NCBI GenBank assembly: GCA_010909165.1
Contig: MU008162.1
Span: forward strand, 2,046,001 to 2,110,000
Source of the DNA: Anthoceros angustus
Lineage: Eukaryota > Streptophyta > Anthocerotopsida > Anthocerotales > Anthocerotaceae
Direction: 5' to 3'
Length of the DNA: 64,000 bases
Shown here: in pieces, positions 1-11,100 of the stretch
Layout: each line of letters opens with the position of its first letter
How positions within the stretch are numbered: the first letter of the stretch is position 1
Program-made: the position numbers and the translations under genes
Notes under the pieces: generated by a model
Database searches by the model: none
The model's input: only the letters and a program-made list of their open reading frames with translations
What the model was told of the DNA's origin: nothing

Positions 1-1970
1 GCTGTCCACGAGCACAGGCGCCGCATGACGGCCGCACAAGTACTGCCATCCGCCATGCATCCCGATATCGCAGACAAATGAAAGTACAATGTTAGGGCTA
101 GGGGCAGAACACAGAGGCGGACGCAAGGCATGATCAAAACAACGTGAAAGGTCCGCAAACATGCCATTGCATGCATGCCAAAATTCCCAAAGGACGCATA
201 ATCATGCATGCTTCCAATCGACCATGTCGATGACACTAGTTTGAACAGCGGCATCAAGCACCATTGGAGCCTAAGCTCGTCGGCCGGCAATAACGATAGG
301 GCCGGCGGTGGCGTCTTGTGCACACGGGCATGCCCGCACCATGGGTGCCTAGGCGCTGCCGCCGGCACCATGGGTGCTGGCGTCCATTAGACTCCACAGG
401 CGCGCCCTGACGGCCGCACAAGTACCTTCGTACCGCCATGCATCACAAGTACATGGGTGCGGCATGCCGCCACATGTCCATGGGCGCGGCATTCGGCAAC
501 CGAAAGTGCGCGCATGTCGCAACAGCGATCTGCGCTAGCATGCCGGAACAAGCGATACGTGGCGGCATGCCGGTAATCTCTAGTACATGGTCGGCATAAC
601 AGAACACACACAAGTGCGTGGGCCACGCATGATCACAGTGTGTGGGCGGCATCGGCATTCCAATTCAATTGAATTGCCGGTAACCCAATGGTTCATCTGC
701 GCCGGCATTCGGGCACCCCACTAGTCATCGGGAACAGGCATGTTGGCAACAACGTGGCAACTGGGCGCCGGCATGCCGGCGCCCTAGCAGTGCCTCTGCG
801 GTGGCATGCATGCAACATAGTGTTGCCGGAATCACCATACAGAGGAATAGGTAGGAACCAGCATGCCGGCGCACACACTGTTGGGAAGGTGAGCACTCGG
901 CCGTGCAGGTGAGCACAACTTTGCCACACTTACAGATTAATGTCCAAACGGCATTGGGCTTGGAAAGTCGTACCTTGGTGCTCGTGCTTCTTATGTTGAA
1001 CTTCAATCCTGCGCATAATGAACATGTCGAAAACCTATTGGACTTGGGTATCTTCACCCGTTTGAAGTTCTTCCCAAAGCCGCAGAAGTAGGCATATGAA
1101 ATAAAGCGCAATCCTTTGTGCTCCATTTCCCTTTGTATTGTGTCCGGACCTCTAGCTTAGTGAATGTGTCGGCAAGTTATACACCTCCACGCACAGGCGC
1201 CGCATGACGGCCGCACAAGTACCCGTACGCCATGCATCACAAGTACATGGGTGTGCATGCCGCCACACATGTCCATGGGCGGCATTCGGCAACATGAAGT
1301 GAAAGTGCGCGGCATGTCGGCGGCATACTGCGCTAGCATGCCGGAACAAGCGATGCGGCTGGCATGCTAATCTCTAGTACATGGTCGGCGGAACACACAA
1401 GTGCGTGGGCCAGATAACATGATCACAGTGTGTGGGCGGGCATCGGCATTCCACAAATTCATGTGTTGAATTGCCGGTAACCCAATGGTTCATCTGCGCC
1501 GCATTCGGGCACCCCACTAGTCATCGGCGGGCATGTTGGCAACAGCGGCGCGGCATGCCGGCGCCCTAGCAGTGCCTCTGCGGTGGCATGCATGCAACAT
1601 AGTGTTGCCGGAATCACCATACAGAGGAATAGGTAGGAACCATGCGCACTGCTGGGAAGGTGAGCACTCGGCCGTGCGGTGAGCACAACTTTGCCACGAT
1701 TCTGATTAATGTCCAAACGGCATTGGGCTTGGAAAGTCGTACCTTGGTCGGTGCGGCGTCTGCTTCTTATGTTGAACTTCAATCCTGCGCATAATGAACA
1801 TGTCGAAAACCTATTGGACTTGGGTATCTTCACCCGTTTGAAGTTCTGCTCCCAAAGCCAGAAGTAGGCATATGAAATAAAGCGCAGTCCCTTCTGCTCC
1901 ATTTCCCGTTTGTACTGTGTCCAAACCTCTAGCTTAGTGAATGTGTCTGGTAAGTTATACACCTCCACGC
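1..1970. repeat. Tandem duplication of about 0.79 kb with a truncated third copy
   Basis: The block starting near 400 (a run reading gacggccgcacaagtacc followed by the CATGCATCACAAGTACATGGG region) starts again near 1195. The two copies then run in parallel through the same landmarks (a GGTTCATCTGCGCC site, a CAACATAGTGTTGCCGG site and a GTCGAAAACCTATTGG site) to about 1130 and 1960. The start of the same unit also appears at 8-58, so a third copy is truncated there. The copies differ by many short insertions and deletions, mostly copies of the palindromic motif listed separately. The duplication is therefore old, or has been remodelled by small insertions. Confidence 0.75.
725..1126 (-). pseudogene. 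Transposase-like fragment, copy 1
   Basis: This minus-strand fragment of about 130 codons reads like a piece of a plant DNA-transposon protein: a Lys-Gly-Leu-Arg-Phe-Ile-Ser-Tyr segment, then Phe-Lys-Arg-Val-Lys-Ile-Pro-Lys, then Arg-Phe-Ser-Thr-Cys-x-x-Cys. I recognise this arrangement (an IPK...RF..C..C knuckle ahead of a DDE-type core) only generally and cannot name the family. No catalytic core follows in frame. The downstream part runs into the palindrome-rich repeat. It is homologous to the better preserved copy at 1459-2010. Confidence 0.4.
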
Positions 1971-2010
1971 TTGGTAAACGCTCTGCCAAGTGGATGAATG
2001 TAGAGTCCAT
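1459..2010 (-). pseudogene. Transposase-like fragment, copy 2
   Basis: This is the longer copy of the fragment at 725-1126. It adds about 30 residues upstream (MDSTFIHLAERLPSVEVYNL, then a Thr-Lys-Leu-Glu-Val-Trp segment). The knuckle Cys-Ser-Leu-Cys follows IPKSNRFST at about residue 70. The reading frame persists for 183 codons but turns into palindrome-rich, low-complexity sequence. This looks like a relic rather than a working gene. It could be the N-terminal part of a DDE transposase; no DDE residues can be seen. Confidence 0.45.
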
Positions 2011-2029
2011 CCACGCAATCGCACCCTAA

Positions 2030-4480
2030 GCATGGGAGGATTGAACCCGAGGACTCGGCTTGTTCTCATCCCATGAAGCATTACACAGTACCCTCCTCTT
2101 CAACTCTTCATATCTTGTTGAGCCGATGCGTACACCAACCGGAAGGCTTTCGTGAGATCTCATTGAGCAGCACCATGAGATGGGTTATAACTCGTTGTCT
2201 TGAGCTGGCCTGCAACTGGTCGACAAGGGATCAAGAAATGTTTCTGTCTGCTCAACCTCGGAACTGTCCGCTCGAAGCCTTCTTTGGTCAACATTTGGAT
2301 GCACAATTTGTTGCAACATGGTTTCGAAAATCCGCAACACAGTCCCCTCTGTCTTACGCAAAAGCGCAGCCGGCGCTTGAACCCGATATCATGTTCGCTT
2401 CAGCGTCTGGACATAGGTTTGGATGATAGGAAGGTGGACTTCGTCTTACCGGTGGTGTCTGGAAAACATTCTCTTCATCCACATTTGGGTGTCCAGCTTC
2501 TCCACCACTAGCATTTCCATTAAAGCGGACCTCGGACCGCACAACCGCTCGCCACTTTCCGGACGTACCCTCCCTCCACAGGACTTCTATCCATTGCGTG
2601 TAGAGATTCATATTTCTTGGAGTGGGAGGAAAGCGAGGCACACGAGCCTGCGATGAGTCCTCCTCCACCTGGACACCGCGAAAGTGAACATTTGTCGCAA
2701 TGCGGAAGTGCAGCGTCCACACGCGAGAACTCCACTTCACGCTTTATAACATGTCACCAATGCTCGATTGTAATTGCTTACTTTCTTTGAGAAGGTTGAG
2801 GCATGCATGCAAACGGCCGAGTCATATCTGGCGGCAAAATTCGCTTGACGCGTTTGGTTCTTCTTTCCGAATCGATCTCTCGGAGATATTGGGAGGCATC
2901 TTCGCCTCCAAAATGAACATCGCCATCACGGTCCTTCAGATCGGCAACCACGTGACCCACATTGCCATTAAGTTTCACTACAAAGGGTAATAGAAGTGAG
3001 GGGCACAGTGGTATCACCTCGGCGTCATGAAGAATGTGCGTAGCTTGCAGCATGATGAAGGTCTAGAACCTTGACGACCTCGCCGGTGACACCAATAGTC
3101 ACCAACCTCGCAAACTATAGCCACGCTTGCTCTCGTGTGTTGTACCTCTCTCACATTCCAGCCTTGTATGGAACATTGAATGGGTGGAAAACGGGTTTCA
3201 CGTTTCTTGAAAGCCAAAGCAACAAGGCCAATCCTTCTCGCAAGAAGTGGACGCAAAATATTTTTAAGGCATGCATCATTACGATCTAGCGGATCGAACG
3301 GCTCAATTTATGGTTTTAACCACGGTAAAGCAGCGTTTCCATCTTCGCCGCAACTAATTTAGGGTTTCCTCCCATACGACACATCGGCACCGTATTATAA
3401 GCACGGGTGTCTATTGTCGACCTACAAGTGAGCGTATGACGCCATCTTCTTCCTTTATTGGGTTCGGAAGGCAACAAGTGCTTGTGAGAGAACTCTGTGC
3501 TCCGGCAATTCGCGACTGCGATGGCGCACCAGCACCAGCAATTCCCGCCTTGCTCCGGCAATTCCGTGTCGCGGTGAAGGAATTCGGTGCCGCGCAGCGA
3601 AACTGCTCAGAGCCAAGTCCCGGCCCGTCTCGAGCGGCGAGCATCAAATTCGGCTAACCCCACAAGCATCGTGCACGGCGGCGAGGAGGTATTTCGCTTC
3701 AACCCACACAACCATTGTTTTGGATGGGCAATTCTGCCCTTGACCCGTCTTGTGTGATTTCGTGAGAGCAGATATGGCAAGTGGGCGGGCCGGAAGGAGC
3801 GGCTGGCAGATCTGTAGAGCTTGTGGACAAGCCAAAGCGGCATAAGAAACGACACTCAAGAAGGAAGAGGCAGTGGCCACTGTGAGCATAGCGTGGAGGG
3901 GCAAAGGGTCCAAGTCTGGTTCCCACGTTTCGAAACCAAGCTCGCAAAGGGAGCGCAAGGGCACAGGAAAAGGTTGGCCTTCCCAAGTCTCGAAGGCTCC
4001 TCCCGGATCCCATCCCATCTCCTTATACGTATGAGGAGGCGGTGCACCAGCAGCACACAAGCCAGTTGATGAAGTTGTTTTGTTGGAGAAAGACGGTTGT
4101 TCACGCAATCGGAGGAACTCAAGAGGACACAATGGTGTGGACTCCTTGTTAAAATGTGGATTTTGGGTTCAATGGTGCTTTGCACAATCGGAGGGCTAGG
4201 CGGGATGGGTTCTCACAGGCTACAATGGATGTGGTGGATGGTGAACCGGAGTTCAGTTTTGTGCACATCCAAGCCTTACGAAGTGGAAGGGTTGCCACCG
4301 ACACCGATGACTACAATGTGTATGTGCTAATGCAAACTTTCACGGCGGGAAGTGTGAACCGTATATCCTGTCAAGGAAGTTCTTGGATGCCTGGCGAATT
4401 GAAAATGTAAGTGCAAATGTTTCCCCTCAACTCTCTCTAACATGATCGGTGTGTATTTGAGAGGCTGATAAAAGTAACAC
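2030..4480. other. No recognisable gene; frameshifted debris
   Basis: Several 60-160 codon open frames overlap on both strands, but none shows a family motif, a consistent codon pattern or splice structure. The largest (minus strand, 3644-4132) is Cys/Ser/Leu-rich and unrecognised. Composition and the neighbours suggest old transposon DNA. Confidence 0.5.
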
Positions 4481-4485
4481 ATGTC

Positions 4486-6740
4486 TTGTGCCAAAACCAT
4501 GTGCAGGGTGGAAGATCATTTTATAGGTTTCTTTGTCAGGTGATTACAGACTCCATGAAAATGCACCGCCGCGAGATGTCTTTGCGGAGGACAAGGCAGG
4601 CCCTTCCACAGTTTGCCTTTACTAATGCAGAAGAAGAGGAAGCAGAGTTTGGACCCTCAGATGAGGAGGATGGTCCCATTAAGCAGCTAGGACAATGGAT
4701 GAGGAAGCCTCAAGACCATGAGGAGGAAAGGGACAAGGGCTTTGCTTGTGCCAAAGTTAGCATATCCTCGATGAAGATGGGAGGAGGAACCCTTCGACAA
4801 CCGATTGGGAAGCCCGCAACAAATAGGTTTGTATCGGGCTTTGATGCAGGGAGGAGGAAGGGCGCCGGCATGCGGCCTGGGTGCCTTCCCAAGCGAGAAG
4901 GCACCCTAGCACGTTAGGTGGTGGTGTGCAATCGAGGCACCACCGCTAGTGGTAGTGGGGAGCCCGCCACCGAGGGCTAAGAAACAAGATAATCGGGAGC
5001 CATGGAGCTCTCTATGCAGGTGGAGACGTCGGAGGAGGAAGGGCGCGGCATGCGCCCCTCCTTCCTCCGATGAGGTGCGGCGCCGGCATGCCGCGCCCAT
5101 GTCTCGAGGCGGTGGAAGGGAGGCGGACGGCATGCCGCGCCCCTCCTCCGAGCATGGATGTGGGCGCCGGCATGCGGCGCCGGCATGCGGCGCCGGCATG
5201 CCGGCGCCCCCTCTCCTCCGATGGTGAAGAGGGCGGCATGCGGCCCCCTTCGGCGGAAGGTGGGGATGCGGGCCGCATGCCGCGCCTTCGGTGGAAGGTG
5301 GGGATGCGGCGCCGGCATGGCGCCACCGTGAGCCGAGCAGAGATGGAGAACCTGTCGGGAAGAGGAAGACTTCCTCATCGACCCACCGAGGCAACAATGG
5401 ACTCACGGTGGATGCCGCAGCAGATACGAGGCGGAAGAAAGGAAAACGCGTCGCACGCCTTCCGATAGCAATGACATTCCAACTGTACATGTGGCCACAG
5501 ATGGGGAGCATCGACTGCAGGCATCTATGTTGGATGAAGATTATTTGAGCAAACTGCGAGAATCGGCGTATGCAAAAAGGTGGTTCCAGAAACTGTTCTT
5601 GTGAAGCTCGAGAACTTGAGGCCTGCATCATTTCTGACTCCGATGCAGATCCGGAATGTGGATGAGGCTGGGCTAACTATTTGGCACGTGTGATAGCAAA
5701 GGACGATAGAGGAAGGCGAGTTTGGACCCTCGGATGAGGAGGATGGTCCCATTGGGCGTAGGCGTCGGATGAGGAAGCCTCAAGACCATGAGGAGGAAAG
5801 GGACAAGGGCTTCTTTGCTTGTGCCAAAGTTAGCATACGTTCGATGAAGATGGGAGCAGGAGGAACCCTCCTCTTCGCGACAACCGATTGGGAAGCCCGC
5901 AAATAAATAGGTTTGTATCGGGCTTTGATGCGAGGCGGGGAGGAGGCGCCGGCATGCGGCGTCTGGGTGCCTTCCCAAGCGAGAAGGCACCCTAGCACGT
6001 TAGGTGGTGTGCAATCGGAGGCACCACCAGCGCTAGTGGTAGTGGGGAGCCCGCCACCGAGGCGAAGACATCTGGAGCCATGGAGCTCTCTATGCAGTGG
6101 TGGAGACGTCGGAGGAGGAAGGGCGCGGCATGCCGGCGCCTCCTTCCTCCGATGATATGTGGTGCGGCGCATGCCGGCGCCCATGTCAGGCGGTGGAAGG
6201 GAGGCGGGGCCGGCATGCCGCGCCCCTCTCCTCCGATATATGATGTGGGCGCATGCCGGCCTCCCTCCAGGTATGGATGTGGGCGCGGCATGCATAGCCT
6301 CCGATGGTGAAGAGGCGGCATCGGCTCCCCTTCGGAAGGTGGGGATGCGGCGCCGGCATGCCGCGCCTTCGGTGGAAGGTGGGGATGCGGCGCCGGCATG
6401 CGCCCACTGAGCCGCAGAGATGGAGAACCTGTCGGGAAGAGGAAGACTTCCTCATCGACCCACAGAGGCAGTCGGACTCACGGTGTGGATGCCGCAGCGG
6501 TCTGGCGGAAGGAAAACGCGCGGCCTTCCGATAGCAATGACATTCCAACGTACATGTGGCCACGATGGGGGCAGCGCATCTATGTTGGATGAAGATTATT
6601 TGAGCAAACTGCGAGAATCGGCGTATGCAAAAAGGTGGTTCACTGTTCTTGTGAAGCTCGAGAACTTGAGGCTGCATCATTTCGACTCCGATGCCGCAGA
6701 TCCGGAATGTGGATGAGGCTGGGCTAACTATTTGGCACGT
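4486..6740. repeat. Tandem duplication of about 1.08 kb with an unidentified ORF
   Basis: A plus-strand frame at 4486-4917 (143 codons, unrecognised) contains an acidic stretch around PSDEEDGP. Its second half, beginning at the tttggaccctc site near 4650, starts again near 5728. The shared order is: the acidic stretch, an RKPQDHEEERDKG-like stretch, a 'GCACCCTAGCACGTTAGGTG' site (near 4900 and 5990), a palindrome cluster, a GAGAACCTGTCGGGAAGAGG site (5347, 6424), a TTGGATGAAGATTATTTGAGC site (5530, 6586) and a CTATTTGGCACGTGTGATAGC site (5678, 6728). The copies differ mostly where palindromic segments lie. Function unknown. Confidence 0.7.
5150..5320. repeat. Densest cluster of the GCCGGCATGCCGGC palindrome family
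   Basis: The core GGCATGCC (extended form GCGCCGGCATGCCGGCGC) is its own reverse complement. Here several full or partial copies occur back to back between 5168 and 5212. Further copies lie at about 768-785, 1550-1565, 5085, 5290-5320, 5948, 6134, 6172, 6210, 6350-6400 and 7729-7745. The motif is absent from the gene-rich half of the window. Confidence 0.8.
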
Positions 6741-7099
6741 GTGATAGCAAAAGGACGATAGAGGAAGGAGTCCTCCCCACCGCTATGATTGACCCATCGA
6801 ATGCGGGGATATCCAAGCCCGGATGGATCAAGTTTTAAGCTAAATGCGTGATGGGAGTCTTAGGTGGCAATCATACATATGCCATGAAGCACCTTCGACA
6901 TATCGCCAGGAAGGCAAGGTTCCAATGGATGGAGGCCCATGTTTATTGTGGGCTTACTATACAGAGATGAGGATATTGGCAATGAGACCACAACACGATG
7001 TCCGATAAGAGGAAAAGATGAATTTCATCGAACAAGTTAGGTACTGCGAGATGAGCTCCAAATTGCAAAGCGAGATGGTGTGACCATGAGCATGAACTG

Positions 7100-7945
7100 A
7101 AGTTTAACCTTTATAAGGTGCTTGGGCTAATAGAGGGCGATGAAGGTCGCGAGGATGAGCAATATAAAGAACAAGGTGGACAACAGACACATATTCTATG
7201 CATTGCGAAATTGGAGGGAAAGGTTTGGAAGAATGTTGATAGTATTTTCACAAAGTGGGAGGCCATGGAGCTACGGCGAGGCAAAGCATGTGGCAGCCGG
7301 GACCAGCAAGAAGGGCAAAGGAAAAGCATAAAGTTGGTGATGAAACAAAGTCATTGAAGGTGTATTTGAAAGAAATGCGGGCAAGCCATGGCGCGATTTT
7401 CAAGGTATTCCTCCGTGGGAGGCGGCGAAGATGCTAATTAGTGTGATGAGAAGGTGTTGATGGTCTTCTAGACTGAATGGAATGTCCAAGGAGGTGACAT
7501 GGAAGAAATTTCATGTCATACAAGTGGCTATGGCAAAGCATCCGGGTGTAGTTCATTCGACATGGTGAGAGACGAATACCCACTACACTCATCGGATGCG
7601 ATGTCGCGAGGTTCCAAACCGCTTTTGAGGGAAAGGTATGTCCTTCTATGTCCTGTTCGATTAGATTGGTTGAAGGCGCCGGCTTCGCACCAATCGCTTT
7701 TTCTTGTTTTTCAATCGGAGGAGGCGGGCGCCGGCATGCGGCGCCCGCCTCTCTTCTCCGGCGTGATTGTGAAGCTTTAGCGGTTGTCTTCGTGCGGCAA
7801 GTAAAAGATGTTGAAGACAAGAAATTGCAGGATTTTCAAGCTTTCATACGAGAGGTGCACACATGGAAAGGCTTGGAGGACGAGCAAAGGGCACTTGCGG
7901 ACATGGACATGGAGGAAGGGCTCCAATCTTTCACGGTGCCAAAAC
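7100..7945 (+). pseudogene. Degenerate plus-strand transposon ORF pieces
   Basis: Short plus-strand frames (7118-7357, 7499-7780, 7648-7959) share an orientation but keep changing phase. Examples are a Lys-Leu-Glu-Gly-Lys-Val-Trp segment near 7215 and VVFVRQVKDVEDKKLQDFQA near 7780. A palindrome lies inside the frame at 7725-7750. The pieces look like the 5' part of the element that continues into the 445-bp repeats. I cannot assign a family. Confidence 0.35.
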
Positions 7946-7959
7946 GGAGAATATTGTGA

Positions 7960-9310
7960 ACTACTGTGGTATCAAGAGATGCCTTGGACATGCGGGGTTT
8001 CTACGGGTTCAAGGTACACACTATTGTTGATGGATGTGCCGATTCAATAAGGGACAACATGATGTGAAGATGGATCGAGTGAACACCATTTTCCATTCTT
8101 TCCATGACATGACAAGTTGCTCGGAGATTAGATTGATAGTCATGCATGGAGTAGAAGAGCTGCACATGGTGAGAGAGGCAATGCGGAAGTGGTGCAGGTG
8201 GAGGGATGGTCTCCTTCGTTTGGGATAAAGCGAATATGCACGACCAAGGAGGCTATGACATGGAGTACATCACGGTGGGTGGGGTTTCACCTCCGGCAGA
8301 TCGGGAAGATGTCTATGCTCCCGAATAACTTGCAGGCTCTTTCAACAATGGGCGTGCAGCTTGCGCGACACTGTGAAGAAGCATTGTATATGTCATTTGA
8401 CAAGCGGTGGTATCAAGAGATGCCTTGGACATGCGGGGTTTCTACGGGTTCAAGGTACACACTATTGTTGATGGATGTGCCGATTCAATAAGGGACAACA
8501 TGATGTGAAGATGGATCAGCACGGTGAACACCATTTTCCATTCTTTCCATGACATGACAAGTTGCTCGGAGATTAGATTGATAGTCATGCATGGAGTAGA
8601 AGAGCTGCACATGGTGAGAGAGGCAATGCGGAAGTGGTGCAGGTGGAGGGATGGTCTCCTTCGTTTGGGATAAAGCGAATATGCACGACCAAGGAGGCTA
8701 TGACATGGAGTACATCACGGTGGGTGGGGTTTCACCTCCGGCAGATCGGGAAGATGTCTATGCTCCCGAATAACTTGCAGGCTCTTTCAACAATGGGCGT
8801 GCAGCTTGCGCGACACTGTGAAGAAGCATTGTATATGTCATTTGACAAGCGGTGGTATCAAGAGATGCCTTGGACATGCGGGGTTTCTACGGGTTCAAGG
8901 TACACACTATTGTTGATGGATGTGCCGATTCAATAAGGGACAACATGATGTGAAGATGGATCAGCACGGTGAACACCATTTTCCATTCTTTCCATGACAT
9001 GACAAGTTGCTCGGAGATTAGATTGATAGTCATGCATGGAGTAGAAGAGCTGCACATGGTGAGAGAGGCAATGCGGAAGTGGTGCAGGTGGAGGGATGGT
9101 CTCCTTCGTTTGGGATAAAGCGAATATGCACAACGACCAAGGAGGCTATGACCTGGAGAGTACATCACGGTGGGTGGGTTTCACCTCCTCAGACGATCGG
9201 GAAGATGTCTATGCTCCCGAATAACTTGCGGGGCTCTTTCAACAATGGGCGCTTGCGCACGACTTTGTGTGAAGAAGCATTGTATATGTCATTTGACAAG
9301 CGGTGGTATG
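7960..9310 (+). repeat. Three tandem copies of a 445-bp coding-like unit
   Basis: The same 100-codon frame starts at 8189, 8634 and 9079, exactly 445 bp apart. Units 1 and 2 are nearly identical. Unit 3 carries several short indels (for example near 9134 and 9230) and ends differently. Each unit includes a Trp-x-x-Gly-Phe-His-Leu-Arg-Gln segment and a Glu-Glu-Ala-Leu-Tyr-Met-Ser-Phe-Asp-Lys-Arg-Trp-Tyr segment. In another phase it contains GFYGFKVHTIVDGCADSIRD, which resembles a transposase body. A hAT-type transposase is possible but unproven. Unit 3 continues into its own downstream sequence (9300-9516), so the array is an internal amplification of one gene. Confidence 0.75.
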
Positions 9311-9519
9311 TGCATACGAGGCCTCTAGGCACGATGATGAAGCTCATCAAGAACTTTTCGAAAGAGGCGGGTTACGGATGTATGTCTTTGGGAGTGGTAC
9401 GACATTGGCGTAGCTATGTGGACGCAATTGTATTGCTCGATATTGATAAGCGGTGTCGGAGTTTATTCCAGAGGATCCATGGATATGAAGTCTGCCGGAT
9501 GCCGAGGAGGAATTGACTC

Positions 9520-9840
9520 ATGAGCCGCGTCGGGACCCTCCCAATTCAGGCTAAGGAATTGAGTCTTTCGAGAAGGATGTCTCCGTGCTCGTGGTTCCTT
9601 TGGGGTTGAATAGGATGAAGGAGATCACGGAGATATTCGGGCGATGGCCAACAAACCTTGCCCACCTTATGGCAGAGAACAACGGAAAGGAAATGATGGT
9701 GGCCTTTTGGATGCAGAGAATGCCATGAGGGAGAATGACAATTTCAAGATGCGGAGGAGGCAAGGTCAAGAGTACGGAAGTCGTCTTTGGATGCGTGCAG
9801 GCGGTGCCACAGTCCCAACCTTGCGGATTAATTGGGCGAT
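9520..9840. other. Junction debris, nothing recognisable
   Basis: Short overlapping frames on both strands lack motifs. Plus-strand transposon debris meets the minus-strand Ty3/gypsy remnant here. Confidence 0.5.
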
Positions 9841-10379
9841 TAGGTCAAAGTTGCCTTGGCTGTCCGCGGATTTCGAGCCATCGATATAGTGCAAAAGCGG
9901 CATGCGGTCTTGACTTTATACATATTCGTGTTTGGGATTTGAATCCTTTTATGCATATGTTCTGCCATTGCTCGTTCATAGTTTGCATACATTCTTTGCA
10001 TCGTGTGATCTCCACAAGACCGTATCCGCATATCATATCGATGAAATCGGACAAAACCATATTGTATGCCATTGACCAACTGCGGCCAAAAACCCGAGGA
10101 ATGAAAAAGCGCTTTTGTGACCGTGGAGCACATAGAAAATTGGTCCGAGGTTTCTGGAAGCGGCTTCGTATATTCAGCCCCTTCAAATATTAGCATGTTG
10201 ATTGGATAATCGTGCTTCTTGTCATCCCTTTGGCTTAGAATGGTAATTGCATAGGCGAAGCGTCTACAAACACGTGGAATTTCTTGCTCGGTCGCGGCGT
10301 GGGTCTTTGTGATCGGTGGTCGAAGATCATTGAAGGCCTCCTCTCGTTTTTCGTCCATTCCACTCCACGGTCCTTGCGA

Positions 10380-11100
10380 AGCGATTACGTAGCGGAGCTG
10401 CCCTTACGGAAATTCTTCACAAACCTTCGATAATAGCCTACCATTCCGAGGAATCCCTAAGCTCCTTGATGTGGTAGGTGGCTTGAGGCGGTAATGATTT
10501 TGACCTTATCCGGGTCGACCTCTATCCCCAGCAATCGGTGCCCCAACAAAATACCCTCGGCATGCGAAATAACATTTCTCGGGATGTAGACACAATTAGT
10601 CATTGACACCGTTCGGACATTTGCGAAGGTGGTTGAGGTGATCTTTGTTGCTCAAACACGAAGTCATCCGGAAGACCTCCATGAAGTCCCTAAGGTATTC
10701 CTTGAAAATCTTGACAAGTCGCATGAAGGATCACTGGTGCCCTGTTAATCCGAGCACTCCGTTTGTAGGCATAGGTTCCCGATGCTGTAGTGAAAATTGG
10801 TGGCCAATCACTCTCCACGAGATGTAGTGGTTATACCGAATACCCATCCGAGGAGCAGGTAGACCATTCTCCCTGCAACTAAGTCCGATTATGTTGTCTA
10901 TGAATGGAAGCGGGTAATGGTCTTTTTGGTCACCTTGTTTAACTTCCTCCAATCACAGCGGACCCGTATCTTCCCTTACGCTTTTGGGAACCACCACAAT
11001 TGGGGCTACCCACTCCGATGTCACAATAGGATATATGGCGTCGCATAGTAGAGCTCCATGTTCCTTTACCTTCGAATACTTTGGATTTAGCTTGTATTGC
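10380..11100 (-). pseudogene. Ty3/gypsy reverse transcriptase, decayed
   Basis: On the minus strand, reading down from 11100, the frames give QYKLNPKYSKVKEHG, then a Tyr-Pro-Ile...Ser-Glu-Trp-Val-Ala-Pro-Ile-Val-Val-Val-Pro-Lys segment, then KDHYPLPFIDNI. That is the entry to the palm domain of plant Ty3/gypsy RTs. Near 10720-10380 come IFKEYLRDFMEVF, HPEKCYF, LGIEVDPDKVKIITA and GFLGMVGYYRRFVKNF, the end of RT and the connection to RNase H. The catalytic Asp-Asp motif is corrupted, and several frameshifts and stops separate the pieces. This is a dead element. Confidence 0.85.

Noticed and set aside
4949-6410. Overlapping Arg/Ala/Pro-rich ORFs on both strands
   Set aside because: They are open because the palindromic GC-rich repeats lack stops in several frames; no protein family is recognised.
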